Below, one piece after another: positions 20,262-27,310 of a DNA stretch of 64,000 nucleotides. Within the stretch, counting starts at the first letter, position 1, and each line of letters opens with the position of its first letter. Made by a program: the position numbers and the translations under genes. Source of the stretch: Bradyrhizobium viridifuturi (GTDB lineage: Bacteria; Pseudomonadota; Alphaproteobacteria; Rhizobiales; Xanthobacteraceae); NCBI RefSeq assembly GCF_001238275.1, contig NZ_LGTB01000020.1:1-64000 (forward strand), written 5' to 3'. The notes beneath the pieces were generated by a model, which made no database searches, was not told the DNA's origin, and saw only the letters and a list, made by a program, of their open reading frames with translations.

Positions 20262-20812
20262 GATGGTTCTTTACCATCGTCAGCCAAGAAGCGGCCAAAA
20301 CCTCCGCGCGCGAACAACAGCGGATCGTTCCGGCCATAGGCGTAGGCCTCCACCGCCCCCAGGAAGATGACATGATCGCCGCCGTAGTAGCGGTTGGCGG
20401 CACGGCACTGGAAATTTGCGACCACGCCGGCAAGTACGGGGGCGTTCCCAAGGCCTGGCGTCCAGTTCACGCCTGCGAACTTGTCACCCGACGACCTGGC
20501 AAATTGCATCGCCAGCGTCTGCTGCGAGGCGTCAAGAACATTGACCGCGAAATGGCTGGCATTCTGGAAGATCGGCAGCCCCTGCGAAAACATCCCCAGG
20601 CTCCACAGCACCAGCGGCGGATTGAGCGATACCGATGCGAAAGAATTGCAGGTAATTCCATACGGCCGCCCTTCGGCCGACAACGCGGTGACGATCGTTA
20701 CACCAGTCGCAAAGGTACCGAGCGCATTGCGGAAGTCACGAGGATCGATCGTCGAACTGTCGCTCGCGAGCTCATTGGCGGGATCCGGTGGTTGTTTGGG
20801 TGAGTCGGACAT
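20258..20812 (-). CDS. Flavin reductase (HpaC/HsaB-like) of a two-component monooxygenase
   Basis: This is a 184-residue protein from the ATG at 20812. The sequence DFRNALGTFATGVTIVTAL, GITCNSFASVSLNPPLVLWSLG and FAVNVLDASQQTLAMQFA is diagnostic of the flavin reductase-like domain that supplies FMNH2 or FADH2 to oxygenases. It sits 10 bp after the monooxygenase gene. It could also feed the luciferase-like enzyme encoded nearby. Confidence 0.92.
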   Translation of the reverse strand: MSDSPKQPPDPANELASDSSTIDPRDFRNALGTFATGVTIVTALSAEGRPYGITCNSFASVSLNPPLVLWSLGMFSQGLPIFQNASHFAVNVLDASQQTLAMQFARSSGDKFAGVNWTPGLGNAPVLAGVVANFQCRAANRYYGGDHVIFLGAVEAYAYGRNDPLLFARGGFGRFLADDGKEPS

Positions 20813-20822
20813 CCAGCTCACC

Positions 20823-22049
20823 TCAAAGCGTCAGGTTTTCAGACGGCAGCCCAAGCGCTACCCGCCCGTAATTGGTGCCCGCCGCGTCGAAATTGAAGGC
20901 GAGATGCGAGTTCGCGGCATGAGCATCGCGGAATTGGCGCTGCAACGCGCCCGATGTGAACAGACTGCGCGCGCCGCTCGCTGCAAACAGGAGAGAGACT
21001 GCTTCGGTGCAAAGATTGACCGCGAACGCACCATCGCGTCGGAGCTTCGTCTTCGCGGCAATGCTTGGGATATTGCCACACTGAATGTCGGCAAACACCT
21101 CAACACAGTTCGTGCGCATGATCAGCCGCGCGGCATCGATCTTCGCGGACGCCTCCGCGATCTTGATCTGCGTGCTCTGCAGGTCCCCGATCTTGGCCCG
21201 ATTATAGGTCGAGGCGCGGTGCCGCGCGCTCTCGACATAATCGTCGAGGCAAGCCTGCGCGTTTCCCAGACCGACTCCAGACAATACATAGGGGAACAAC
21301 GAGAACACCGGTAGCATGTAGAGCGCGCCCGGATTGACAACGCTGCCTGGCGTTGCGCCACCGGCCAGATCGCTGACGGCAATCGTCATATGCTCGGGAA
21401 CGAATGCGTCAGCTACCCGCACATCGTTCGACCCGGTTCCACGCAAACCAGCCGCATTCCAGGTGTCGTCGATGCTGTAGTCTAGTTTGTTCAACAGGAA
21501 TAGCCGGTATTCGACACCATCGGCTTCATCATCCGAAGCAACCACGCTCGCGAGCATGTTCCACCCGCATGCTTCTACCCCGGACGAGAACGGCCAATGA
21601 CCACTCAGCACATATCCGCCACTTGTCTTCCTGGCACGACCTGCCGGGAAGACAAAGGAAGACGCAATCAGCGTGTCTGGATCGCCCCCCCACACTGTGC
21701 TCTGCGCTTCCGGCGCGAACATGCCCAGCATCCAGTGGTGGCTGGCAAGATTGGCAAAGTTCCACGAAACCGAGGCGTCGCCCTGCCCCAGGGCATCAGC
21801 GCAGTCGACGAGCGCGACGTAGTCGAGTTCGCTTCCGCCAACACGTTTGGGCTGCAGGATTCGAAACAGCCCACTATCGTGCAGATCCCGCTCGGTCTCA
21901 GGTGGCAACCGGCGCAACTCTTCGGTCCGTGCCGCTCGTTCTCGCAAGGCCGGCACAAGCCCTTTCGCTCTCGCGACCATCAGCGCGTAACGATCCCGGT
22001 CTGCCCCTGGCGGCACCCCTGCGTCGAGTCTACGGCCAACCTCAACCAT
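20823..22049 (-). CDS. Acyl-CoA dehydrogenase-fold flavin monooxygenase (HsaA/HpaB-like)
   Basis: This is a 408-residue protein from the ATG at 22049 (an AGAGGA site precedes it). It has the acyl-CoA dehydrogenase N-terminal helices (GLFRILQPKRVGGSELDY), the flavin-pocket segment GGYVLSGHWPFSSGVEACGW and the type 2 C-terminal domain, as in HsaA, DszC and related FMNH2-dependent monooxygenases. The adjacent reductase gene confirms a two-component system. Substrates in this family are aromatic or heterocyclic compounds. Confidence 0.9.
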   Translation of the reverse strand: MVEVGRRLDAGVPPGADRDRYALMVARAKGLVPALRERAARTEELRRLPPETERDLHDSGLFRILQPKRVGGSELDYVALVDCADALGQGDASVSWNFANLASHHWMLGMFAPEAQSTVWGGDPDTLIASSFVFPAGRARKTSGGYVLSGHWPFSSGVEACGWNMLASVVASDDEADGVEYRLFLLNKLDYSIDDTWNAAGLRGTGSNDVRVADAFVPEHMTIAVSDLAGGATPGSVVNPGALYMLPVFSLFPYVLSGVGLGNAQACLDDYVESARHRASTYNRAKIGDLQSTQIKIAEASAKIDAARLIMRTNCVEVFADIQCGNIPSIAAKTKLRRDGAFAVNLCTEAVSLLFAASGARSLFTSGALQRQFRDAHAANSHLAFNFDAAGTNYGRVALGLPSENLTL

Positions 22050-22101
22050 GGTCTCTTCCTCTGTTCGAGCTCCAGACACTCGGGCGATCGGGGTCGGCTC
22101 A

Positions 22102-22115
22102 GTTTATCGAGCGAT
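22102..22115. promoter_or_regulatory. Shared 14-bp motif, candidate TetR operator (copy 2)
   Basis: GTTTATCGAGCGAT lies 53 bp before the ATG of the flavin monooxygenase gene. It differs by one base from the copy at 17486-17499. Both sit in promoter regions flanking genes of the same putative pathway. Confidence 0.4.
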
Positions 22116-22324
22116 CACCAGAGATCAAGGCGTGCGACCTGCGGCCCGTCCATTCGAGGCACAGAATCGACAACTACCGCCGCCGCCCGTTGAGGGAACG
22201 CATGCGGCGGTACTTCGTCCGCATACGGCAAGCCACTCCAACATTGCCTCGCCTAGCTTCAATGTGCCGTCGACGCTCCAGTTGCCCATCGCAGCTTGCC
22301 GAAGGTGCAATCTGCGAACCGGAT

Positions 22325-22362
22325 ACGCGAAGAAGCCCGGCGGCCATTCGGCCACCGGGCTT
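22325..22362 (-). terminator. Intrinsic terminator of the micro-operon
   Basis: The arms AAGCCCGG-C-GGCC and GGCC-A-CCGGGCTT (22333-22362, loop ATTC) form a 12-bp stem with one mismatch. On the minus strand it is followed by a pyrimidine-rich CTTCTTC. It lies 47 bp after the stop of the 55-residue gene. Confidence 0.65.
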
Positions 22363-22408
22363 CCAACGTCGCCGAGCGGATGACAGCAGCCCAATCCCCA
22401 CTCCGGCG

Positions 22409-22576
22409 TTAGACGAGCTCCTTTCGCCAATAGAGCGTGTGCTGCCATGCCCAGGGCGAAACGGGCTCGAACAGCCTGTACCCCTGGCGAATGAAGTTGT
22501 TCGCCGAGAAAACGTTGATCGCGCTTCTCGTATGACTCCTCGCAAGCGAACGGATCTGTGTAATCGTCTTCGCCAC
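22409..22576 (-). CDS. Small basic hypothetical protein (55 aa), third gene of a micro-operon
   Basis: A GTG at 22576 lies 8 nt after AGGAG, and the preceding stop is one base away. The product (VAKTITQIRSLARSHTRSAI..., ending LYWRKELV) is basic at the N-terminus with an aromatic C-terminus and no signal or membrane helix. I recognise no family. The good ribosome site, the tight spacing to the upstream gene and the terminator just downstream support it. Confidence 0.55.
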   Translation of the reverse strand: MAKTITQIRSLARSHTRSAINVFSANNFIRQGYRLFEPVSPWAWQHTLYWRKELV

Positions 22577-22577
22577 C

Positions 22578-22739
22578 TCACTTCTCCTGCCAATCGGACG
22601 GGAGATATTCACTCGGAGCCGTGTCCGCGTGATCTGGTTCTAGATCCGGCAACGCCGAGCGAAATGCGATCGTGGGAAAGTCCGTCCTTTCGCGATCCAG
22701 GCGCGGTCGCGGGATGAACTGGATGATCTCGGCACTCAT
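22578..22739 (-). CDS. Small hypothetical protein (53 aa), Bradyrhizobium-type MSAEIIQFIPRP
   Basis: The ATG at 22739 has GGAGG five bases upstream, and its first bases overlap the stop of a 22-codon ORF (ATGA). The product opens MSAEIIQFIPRPRLDRERTD, then DFPTIAFRSALPDLEPDH. From memory, similar short proteins are common in Bradyrhizobium, but I could not verify this. It is acidic, soluble and of unknown role. Confidence 0.65.
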   Translation of the reverse strand: MSAEIIQFIPRPRLDRERTDFPTIAFRSALPDLEPDHADTAPSEYLPSDWQEK

Positions 22740-22804
22740 GCCGCCTCCAGCAAAGCAACGGCGATCAAACTCACGAGCGCAAGCGATATCAGATAGGCGG
22801 TCAT
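22736..22804 (-). CDS. 22-residue hydrophobic peptide, first gene of a micro-operon
   Basis: The ATG at 22804 is five bases after GAGGT and encodes MTAYLISLALVSLIAVALLE plus AA. This is almost entirely one transmembrane helix. The TGA stop overlaps the next ATG, so translation is coupled to the 53-residue gene. It is too short for most gene finders. It may be a membrane micropeptide or a leader peptide controlling the next gene. Confidence 0.5.
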   Translation of the reverse strand: MTAYLISLALVSLIAVALLEAA

Positions 22805-22850
22805 ACATACCTCGTTGATAGGCCGACAGCGCGCAATGCGGCGATGGAAT

Positions 22851-23209
22851 GAATGTGCGGCAGACCGCGCGGCGGGCGGCGATCTTTGGGGCGCGAACCT
22901 TATCCCTGATGAGTGGGGCCGCGGGCGACGCCGGCTTTCGCCGCGTCGCCGGGCCGACGCGTTCGCGCGCGCCGGCCAATTTGTAAGCGTTCTGGTGGTT
23001 CGGACGGCGGCGCGCTGACGACGCTCAGGCGACGGGCTGGGAGGATGTGGCGTCGTGACGTGGCGGCCGCCGTCCGATTAGTGAAACGGCAAAGAAAAAA
23101 GCCCACCGCGGATTGCTCCGCGCGGGCTCAACAATTTCTGATTTTCCGATTATGCCGGTGAGTTGCCCGACGTGTCAACCGTTTTTGCAAGCTGAATGCG
23201 ATCGGTAAA
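22851..23209. repeat. Direct repeat unit 1 (421-bp period)
   Basis: Unit 1 aligns with 23272-23631 at a constant offset of 421 bp at both its left end (GAATGTGCGG) and its terminator, including CGGCGATCTTTGGGGCGCGA, GGGAGGATGTGGCGTCGTGA and the terminator hairpin. The right halves, holding the promoter-terminator unit, are nearly identical, while the middle has diverged. Confidence 0.85.
23091..23142 (-). ncRNA. Predicted ~50-nt RNA: promoter followed at once by terminator (copy 1)
   Basis: On the minus strand, TTGACA (23178-23173), an 18-base spacer and CATAAT (23154-23149) form a near-consensus promoter. About 20 bases after the expected start lies the strong hairpin AGCCC-G-CGCGGA / TCCGCGG-T-GGGCT with loop GCAA, then TTTTTTCTTT. 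The predicted transcript is ~50 nt with no ORF. It could be a small RNA or an attenuated leader. The exact 5' end is an estimate. Confidence 0.5.
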
Positions 23210-23271
23210 TTGCGTCGCGCCAGCTGCTTGATCACAGCGACCATCATCGCGGTACATGTAGCCATAGAAAG

Positions 23272-23631
23272 GAATGTGCGGCAGATCGCGCAGTGGGCGG
23301 CGATCTTTGGGGCGCGAGCCTTATCCCCTGACGAATGGGGCCGCGGGCGGCGCCGACTTTCGCCGCGCCGCAGGACCGGCGCGTTCGCGCGCACCGGCCA
23401 ATTTCGTGCTCGTTTCAATGGGTTCGGACGCGGCTCGCTTGCGACGCTCAGACGACGGCTGGGAGGATGTGGCGTCGTGACGTTGCGGCCGCCGTCCGAT
23501 GGGTGAAACGGCAAACAAAAAGCCCGCCGCGGATTGCTCCGCGCGGGCTCAACAATTTCTGATTTTCCGATTATGCCGGTGAGTTGCCCGACGAGTCAAC
23601 CCGTTTTTACGAGCTGAACGCGATCGGTAAA
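23272..23631. repeat. Direct repeat unit 2 (421-bp period)
   Basis: Second copy of the unit described at 22851-23209. Its left half differs by scattered substitutions and small indels. The stretch from about 23522 to 23590 is almost base-identical to copy 1, suggesting selection or recent conversion of that part. Confidence 0.85.
23512..23563 (-). ncRNA. Predicted ~50-nt RNA: promoter followed at once by terminator (copy 2)
   Basis: Minus-strand TTGACT (23599-23594), an 18-base spacer and CATAAT (23575-23570) precede the same hairpin, whose stem here is longer (AGCCCGC...GCGGGCT), then TTTTTGTTT. The arrangement and distances equal those of copy 1. Confidence 0.5.
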
Positions 23632-23879
23632 ATATGATGCGTCAGCTTCGACGGTGAGAAACCTCCTTCACCGAAAGTCCGCGCATGATGCCGGAATCGC
23701 AACACGAGCTGGCGTCGGTCGCCCTATGTTTGTTGCGATGATGTCAGTGTGCCGCTGAGTTGCCCGACGCGTCAAGCGGACAGCCGGCTCACAATGTTTG
23801 GATCGACATCAGGACAGTTTTTGGCGCGTGTCAGTCCAACCGACCCGCGCCGCCGTTAGATTGCAAGGAGGAAGCGCCG

Positions 23880-24065
23880 ATGTATTTCGTTGCTGCCGTG
23901 CTCGCGGTCCTGTCCGGCCTGTTCTATGCCGCGGGCCATCATCAGATTGGTTCGATCGGTACCACCATGTGCCAGTATGGCGGCATCTTCTGCGACAGCC
24001 CGGTGCTGGTTCTCGTCGGTGCCGGGTTCGCCGCGGCGTGGGGCATGCTCGTCAGCGTGCGCTGA
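23880..24065 (+). CDS. Small hydrophobic membrane protein (61 aa), hypothetical
   Basis: The ATG at 23880 follows AAGGAGGAAGCGCCG, a strong ribosome site. The product has two hydrophobic segments (YFVAAVLAVLSGLFYAAG and VLVLVGAGFAAAWGMLVSV) separated by a loop with two cysteines (MCQYGGIFCDS). It is probably an inner-membrane hairpin. No family recognised. Confidence 0.65.
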   Translation: MYFVAAVLAVLSGLFYAAGHHQIGSIGTTMCQYGGIFCDSPVLVLVGAGFAAAWGMLVSVR

Positions 24066-24088
24066 TCATCCCGCGCGAACGCCCGCAC

Positions 24089-24397
24089 CTATTGCGGCGG
24101 GATCGGGTTTGCCGGTTGAGCAGGCTTTGGGCCGGGCGGAGCAGGCTCAATCGGCGCCTTGGGCTCGGTCGGCATCACATTTGCGCCGGCCGCACGTGCG
24201 GCCTCGCCAGTCGTCGAGTAATTGGCGGAAGCGGCGGGCTGCACCTTCGGCTTGCTCCACGGACCGTGGTCGACGACCAGCATGCCCAACACGCCGAGGA
24301 TCGCAACCACCGCCGCAACCAGCAGCGGCGCGCCACCATGCCGATTTCTATGCTTGACCGAACGACCATCCGATATGCCATGCGCCTGCATTGTCAT
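24089..24397 (-). CDS. Hypothetical single-pass membrane protein with Pro/Ala-rich tail
   Basis: This is a 102-residue protein from the ATG at 24397, preceded by GGAGGAGACGGTG. A basic N-terminus is followed by one helix (PLLVAAVVAILGVLGMLVV) and a Pro/Ala/Lys-rich tail ending NPIPPQ, probably periplasmic and disordered. It is convergent with the preceding small gene. Function unknown. Confidence 0.6.
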   Translation of the reverse strand: MTMQAHGISDGRSVKHRNRHGGAPLLVAAVVAILGVLGMLVVDHGPWSKPKVQPAASANYSTTGEAARAAGANVMPTEPKAPIEPAPPGPKPAQPANPIPPQ

Positions 24398-24591
24398 CAC
24401 CGTCTCCTCCACGGAAACAAGCCGCGACCGGCGCGTAAGTTTCCGGTTCCGCGATGTGAAAGCCAGACATGTTGGTGGAACCAATCCATAGCCACCGAAT
24501 TTCCCCGATACGCGGCCGCTACCGGTCGTTCAAAGCACGCCCGGATAGTCAAGAGTGGCACCTGGCTTTCAGTGAAATCGCGGCACGGCAC

Positions 24592-24852
24592 ATGAACTCC
24601 GAAACACCCGAGTCCCCGCTTCAGCCCACGCTCGGTGAGCGAGCGATCGACACCGCGACGGATGTTTCGCGCACCATCACGGAGGTCTCGGACGGACTTC
24701 GCGCGGCGGCCGATCGCCTCAGCGAGGCGATCGCAAGCTCGCGCCGGCCTGGCGGCACCTTGGCCACGGTGAGTGCGGTCACACGTGAAGCGCCGCTCGC
24801 AAGTCTGTTCGTCGCGTTTCTGCTCGGCGTTGCCGTGGCGCGCCGGCGCTAG
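24592..24852 (+). CDS. Small hypothetical protein with C-terminal membrane anchor (86 aa)
   Basis: An amphipathic helical N-terminal part (ATDVSRTITEVSDGLRAAADRLSEAIASS) is followed by a short hydrophobic anchor (LASLFVAFLLGVAVARRR). This resembles the ElaB/YgaM-like or DUF883-like arrangement of inner-membrane anchored coiled coils, though I would not assign it firmly. The start at 24592 lacks a good ribosome site. Confidence 0.55.
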   Translation: MNSETPESPLQPTLGERAIDTATDVSRTITEVSDGLRAAADRLSEAIASSRRPGGTLATVSAVTREAPLASLFVAFLLGVAVARRR

Positions 24853-24876
24853 GCGTCGATGCCCGCGACGACCGTC

Positions 24877-25230
24877 CTAGAACTTGCCCTTCGCGGCGTC
24901 CTTGGTTGCGGACATCACGCTTCCGCTGATCTGCCGCATATGTTCGCCGGCATTGGTGAACTGGCTGCGCAGGAATTCCGACTGGATCCGCATCGCCTCC
25001 TGCAGATCGGTCGCGTGCACGAGCTTGCGCGCATGCTCGAACGCCGCCTTCATGTTCTGCTCGGTGAAGGAAAGAGCCTGTTTGGAAATTTCGGTCCCCG
25101 TCCCCGGCATCGCCGTCATCGACTTGCTCGCCGCATCAAAGAACAGGCCGAAGGCCTGCTCGGCCTGGTCGATGGTCTTTTCCGCGAGATCGCGCAACTC
25201 GGCGGGAACTTCAAGCTTCGGTTCAATCAT
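24877..25230 (-). CDS. Phasin-family protein
   Basis: This 117-residue all-helical protein has the phasin core: EQAFGLFFDAASKSM, ISKQALSFTEQNMKAAFEHARKLVHATDLQEAMRIQSEFLRSQFTNAGEHMRQI. Phasins coat polyhydroxyalkanoate granules, and small phasins also act as general granule or membrane-associated proteins. An in-frame GTG two codons upstream (25236) is an alternative start. Confidence 0.88.
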   Translation of the reverse strand: MIEPKLEVPAELRDLAEKTIDQAEQAFGLFFDAASKSMTAMPGTGTEISKQALSFTEQNMKAAFEHARKLVHATDLQEAMRIQSEFLRSQFTNAGEHMRQISGSVMSATKDAAKGKF

Positions 25231-25471
25231 GATCACGCCCCCTGAAATTAGCGTCGGCCGACGTTAGCATAGATTGTGACGGCGTCAGCGCCGTATCGCC
25301 AACGATAAGAGGCCCCGTTCGCTCCGGCCACCGAGGAAAAATTACCTAGCAGCGACGGGACTGCGCCATCGCGGGATTCCAATCATGTCAGCACTGTGGC
25401 ATAGTGATTCGGCCTTACCGTTGATCGCGTTCGCGTCTCGTCTCGCGTCTCTTGGGGAATATGGGGATCCG

Positions 25472-25657
25472 ATGCTGCGCGCCGTTCGTCCGACACCGAC
25501 CTGCACCCGCTTCAAGACCAGTATAGAGATGCCGTGCATGAAGTGCGGCACGCAGATGCGGCTTGCCTTGATCGAGCCGCGCGATCAGGTCTACGACGTG
25601 CTGACCTATCAGTGCACGCCCTGCAATTCCGGCGAAAGCTTCCTGAACGCGCGCTAG
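25472..25657 (+). CDS. Small zinc-ribbon-like hypothetical protein (61 aa)
   Basis: Two CxxC-type pairs (CMKC and CTPC) 30-40 residues apart suggest a zinc ribbon. The ATG at 25472 is preceded by GGGGATCC; a later in-frame ATG (MPCMKCGTQM) would give a 42-residue version closer to the conserved part. Between the pairs lies LALIEPRDQVYDVLTYQC. Role unknown. Confidence 0.55.
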   Translation: MLRAVRPTPTCTRFKTSIEMPCMKCGTQMRLALIEPRDQVYDVLTYQCTPCNSGESFLNAR

Positions 25658-25670
25658 GCCGCCGGCCCAT

Positions 25671-25874
25671 TCAGTCGTTCAGCACCGCAGCCCCCGCTTC
25701 CGTCAGCTCGGGCTCGCCGTCATGCAGTTCGACGAGGCCAAGCCCGGTGAGGACACGCAGGTCCTCGTCGCTGACCGGTGACAATTTGAGCCTGCGCGCC
25801 TGGATGTCCCGAAGGGTCCAGCGCAGGCCGATGGCGCGCTCGAGTGAAAATTCGGCGAATGGATTATCTGCCAT
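25671..25874 (-). CDS. Small hypothetical protein (67 aa)
   Basis: The ATG at 25874 follows GAGGCGA. The product is acidic and soluble (MADNPFAEFSLERAIGLRWT, then LTGLGLVELHDGEPELTEAG). The second half reads like a short winged-helix fragment (DLRVLTGLGLVEL...LTEAGAAVL). It is convergent with the zinc-ribbon gene. Function unknown. Confidence 0.6.
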   Translation of the reverse strand: MADNPFAEFSLERAIGLRWTLRDIQARRLKLSPVSDEDLRVLTGLGLVELHDGEPELTEAGAAVLND

Positions 25875-26011
25875 TCGCCTCGACTAGTGCCGCATTTGGA
25901 TCAGACTTTGTCTCTGCCGCGGCGGCTTCATGGATATCACGGTTGATTATGAGTTGGCGCGATCGGGGTGCCCAGCGTGCCCTGATCGCGCCATATGTCT
26001 TTCGCAGCCGC

Positions 26012-27145
26012 TCAGTAGCGATAGGGCTCGATATCGAGCAGCGGGAATGCGCTGAACACGCTCGGCAGGTTGGTCGGCATCGCCGGATGCAGATAAGACT
26101 TGTCCAGTTCGGCAAAGCTGGTAGCGCCGAGCAGACCGAGGCAGCGGATCACCTCGTCCTCCAGCAGTTCAAGCATCCGAACGATGCCGGCCTCGCCGGC
26201 CGCGGCGAGCGCCCAGCACTGCAGACGGCCGATCCCGACAAGGTCTGCCCCCGAGACGATGGCCTTGACGATGTCGGTGCCGCGGCAGATCGAGCCGTCG
26301 ACCATGATCTTGGCACGGCCGGCGACGGCCTCGACGATCTCGGGCAGGACATGCATGGAGCCGCGGCCGTGGTCGAGCTGCCGGCCGCCATGATTTGAGA
26401 CATAGATCCAGTCGACCCCGTGATCGAGCGCGATCCTTGCGTCTTCCGCGGTGGCGATACCCTTGAGGATCAGCGGAATCTTGAACTTGTCCTTGATCAA
26501 TTTCACCGTCCGCCATTCCAGACCCTTCTGGAAGTCGCCGCCGGTGGCGCGGATGCGGCTTTCCCGGACGTAGCGCTTGGCAATGTCGCGCTCGCGCCGG
26601 CTGTAGTGGGCGGTGTCCACGGTGAGGCAGAACGCGGCGTAACCGTTGTCGATGGTGCGGCTCACCACATCCTCGACGAAAGCATCGTCGCCGCGCACGT
26701 AGAGCTGGAATATGCGCAAGGCCTCAGGCGCCGCCTTGGCGGTTTTCTCCAGCCCGGGTTCGGACACCGAGCTCAGCATATGGGCCGCGCCGAACGAACC
26801 GGCGCCGCGCGCAACGGCCGCGCCCGCGTCGGGATCGAAGATTTCGAGCGCGCCGACCGGGGCGATCATCACGGGAAGCCGGAGCTTGCGGCCGAACACC
26901 TCCGTCGAGGGATCGACATTGATGACGTTGCGCAGCACGCGCGGCCGGAACGCGATCTCGTCGAGCGCCATTCTGTTGCGGCGCATCGTGGTCTCGGTCT
27001 CCGAAGCGCCGACGATGTAATCCCAGGCATTCTGGTTCAGCTTGGCGCGGGCGCTTCGCGCGAATTCGTGCAGGTTCTGAAATTCCTCGCCGCTGGCGCC
27101 GAGCTCGACATTGCGCGCCTGCCGAATGGGGGTCCCGTCATTCAT
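26012..27145 (-). CDS. FMN-dependent alpha-hydroxy acid dehydrogenase (LldD/glycolate oxidase-like)
   Basis: This 377-residue TIM-barrel flavoenzyme has the catalytic histidine motif SNHGGRQLDHG, the FMN-phosphate region GADLVGIGR, the substrate-side lysine in IPLILKGI, and the early MIAPVGALEIFDP. It oxidises a 2-hydroxy acid such as lactate, glycolate or mandelate to the 2-oxo acid. No membrane-anchor insertion is evident, so a soluble oxidase or monooxygenase is as likely as a membrane dehydrogenase. It is not obviously in an operon. Confidence 0.9.
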   Translation of the reverse strand: MNDGTPIRQARNVELGASGEEFQNLHEFARSARAKLNQNAWDYIVGASETETTMRRNRMALDEIAFRPRVLRNVINVDPSTEVFGRKLRLPVMIAPVGALEIFDPDAGAAVARGAGSFGAAHMLSSVSEPGLEKTAKAAPEALRIFQLYVRGDDAFVEDVVSRTIDNGYAAFCLTVDTAHYSRRERDIAKRYVRESRIRATGGDFQKGLEWRTVKLIKDKFKIPLILKGIATAEDARIALDHGVDWIYVSNHGGRQLDHGRGSMHVLPEIVEAVAGRAKIMVDGSICRGTDIVKAIVSGADLVGIGRLQCWALAAAGEAGIVRMLELLEDEVIRCLGLLGATSFAELDKSYLHPAMPTNLPSVFSAFPLLDIEPYRY

Positions 27146-27310
27146 GGTGTTTCTTCTCCCGATTTGGCCGGCACATTAGCCGCAGACAAACCGGAAAAGC
27201 TACCACCATGACCCACGAATCCGGCCAGCGAAGGCCAGCTATTCGCCCATGAGATAGATCGGCCTTCGACGCGCCGCTACCGCTCCAGATTGACCTTGCC
27301 TCGCTGCCAG

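Larger units (their letters stand above)
22050..22408. other. Intergenic region: monooxygenase promoter side and micro-operon terminator
   Basis: No convincing gene. It holds the upstream region of the flavin monooxygenase operon, with a candidate operator at 22102-22115, and near its right end the terminator of the minus-strand micro-operon. Confidence 0.6.
22805..23879. other. Repeat-rich intergenic region without convincing protein genes
   Basis: The region contains two ~360-bp direct repeats and two promoter-terminator units on the minus strand. A third partial motif copy occurs near 23750-23780 (GAGTTGCCCGACG with GTCAA). Long frames here on both strands are arginine- and proline-rich, overlap each other and lack ribosome sites, so I read them as spurious. 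Confidence 0.6.

Noticed and set aside
22805-22979. Upstream extension of the minus-strand frame of the 53-residue gene (KVRAPKIAARRAVC region)
   Set aside because: The extension lies in the repeat unit and lacks a ribosome site, and the same sequence in copy 2 does not continue into a comparable gene.
22851-23631. CRISPR array
   Set aside because: There are only two long units 421 bp apart, with no short regular repeats, spacers or cas genes.
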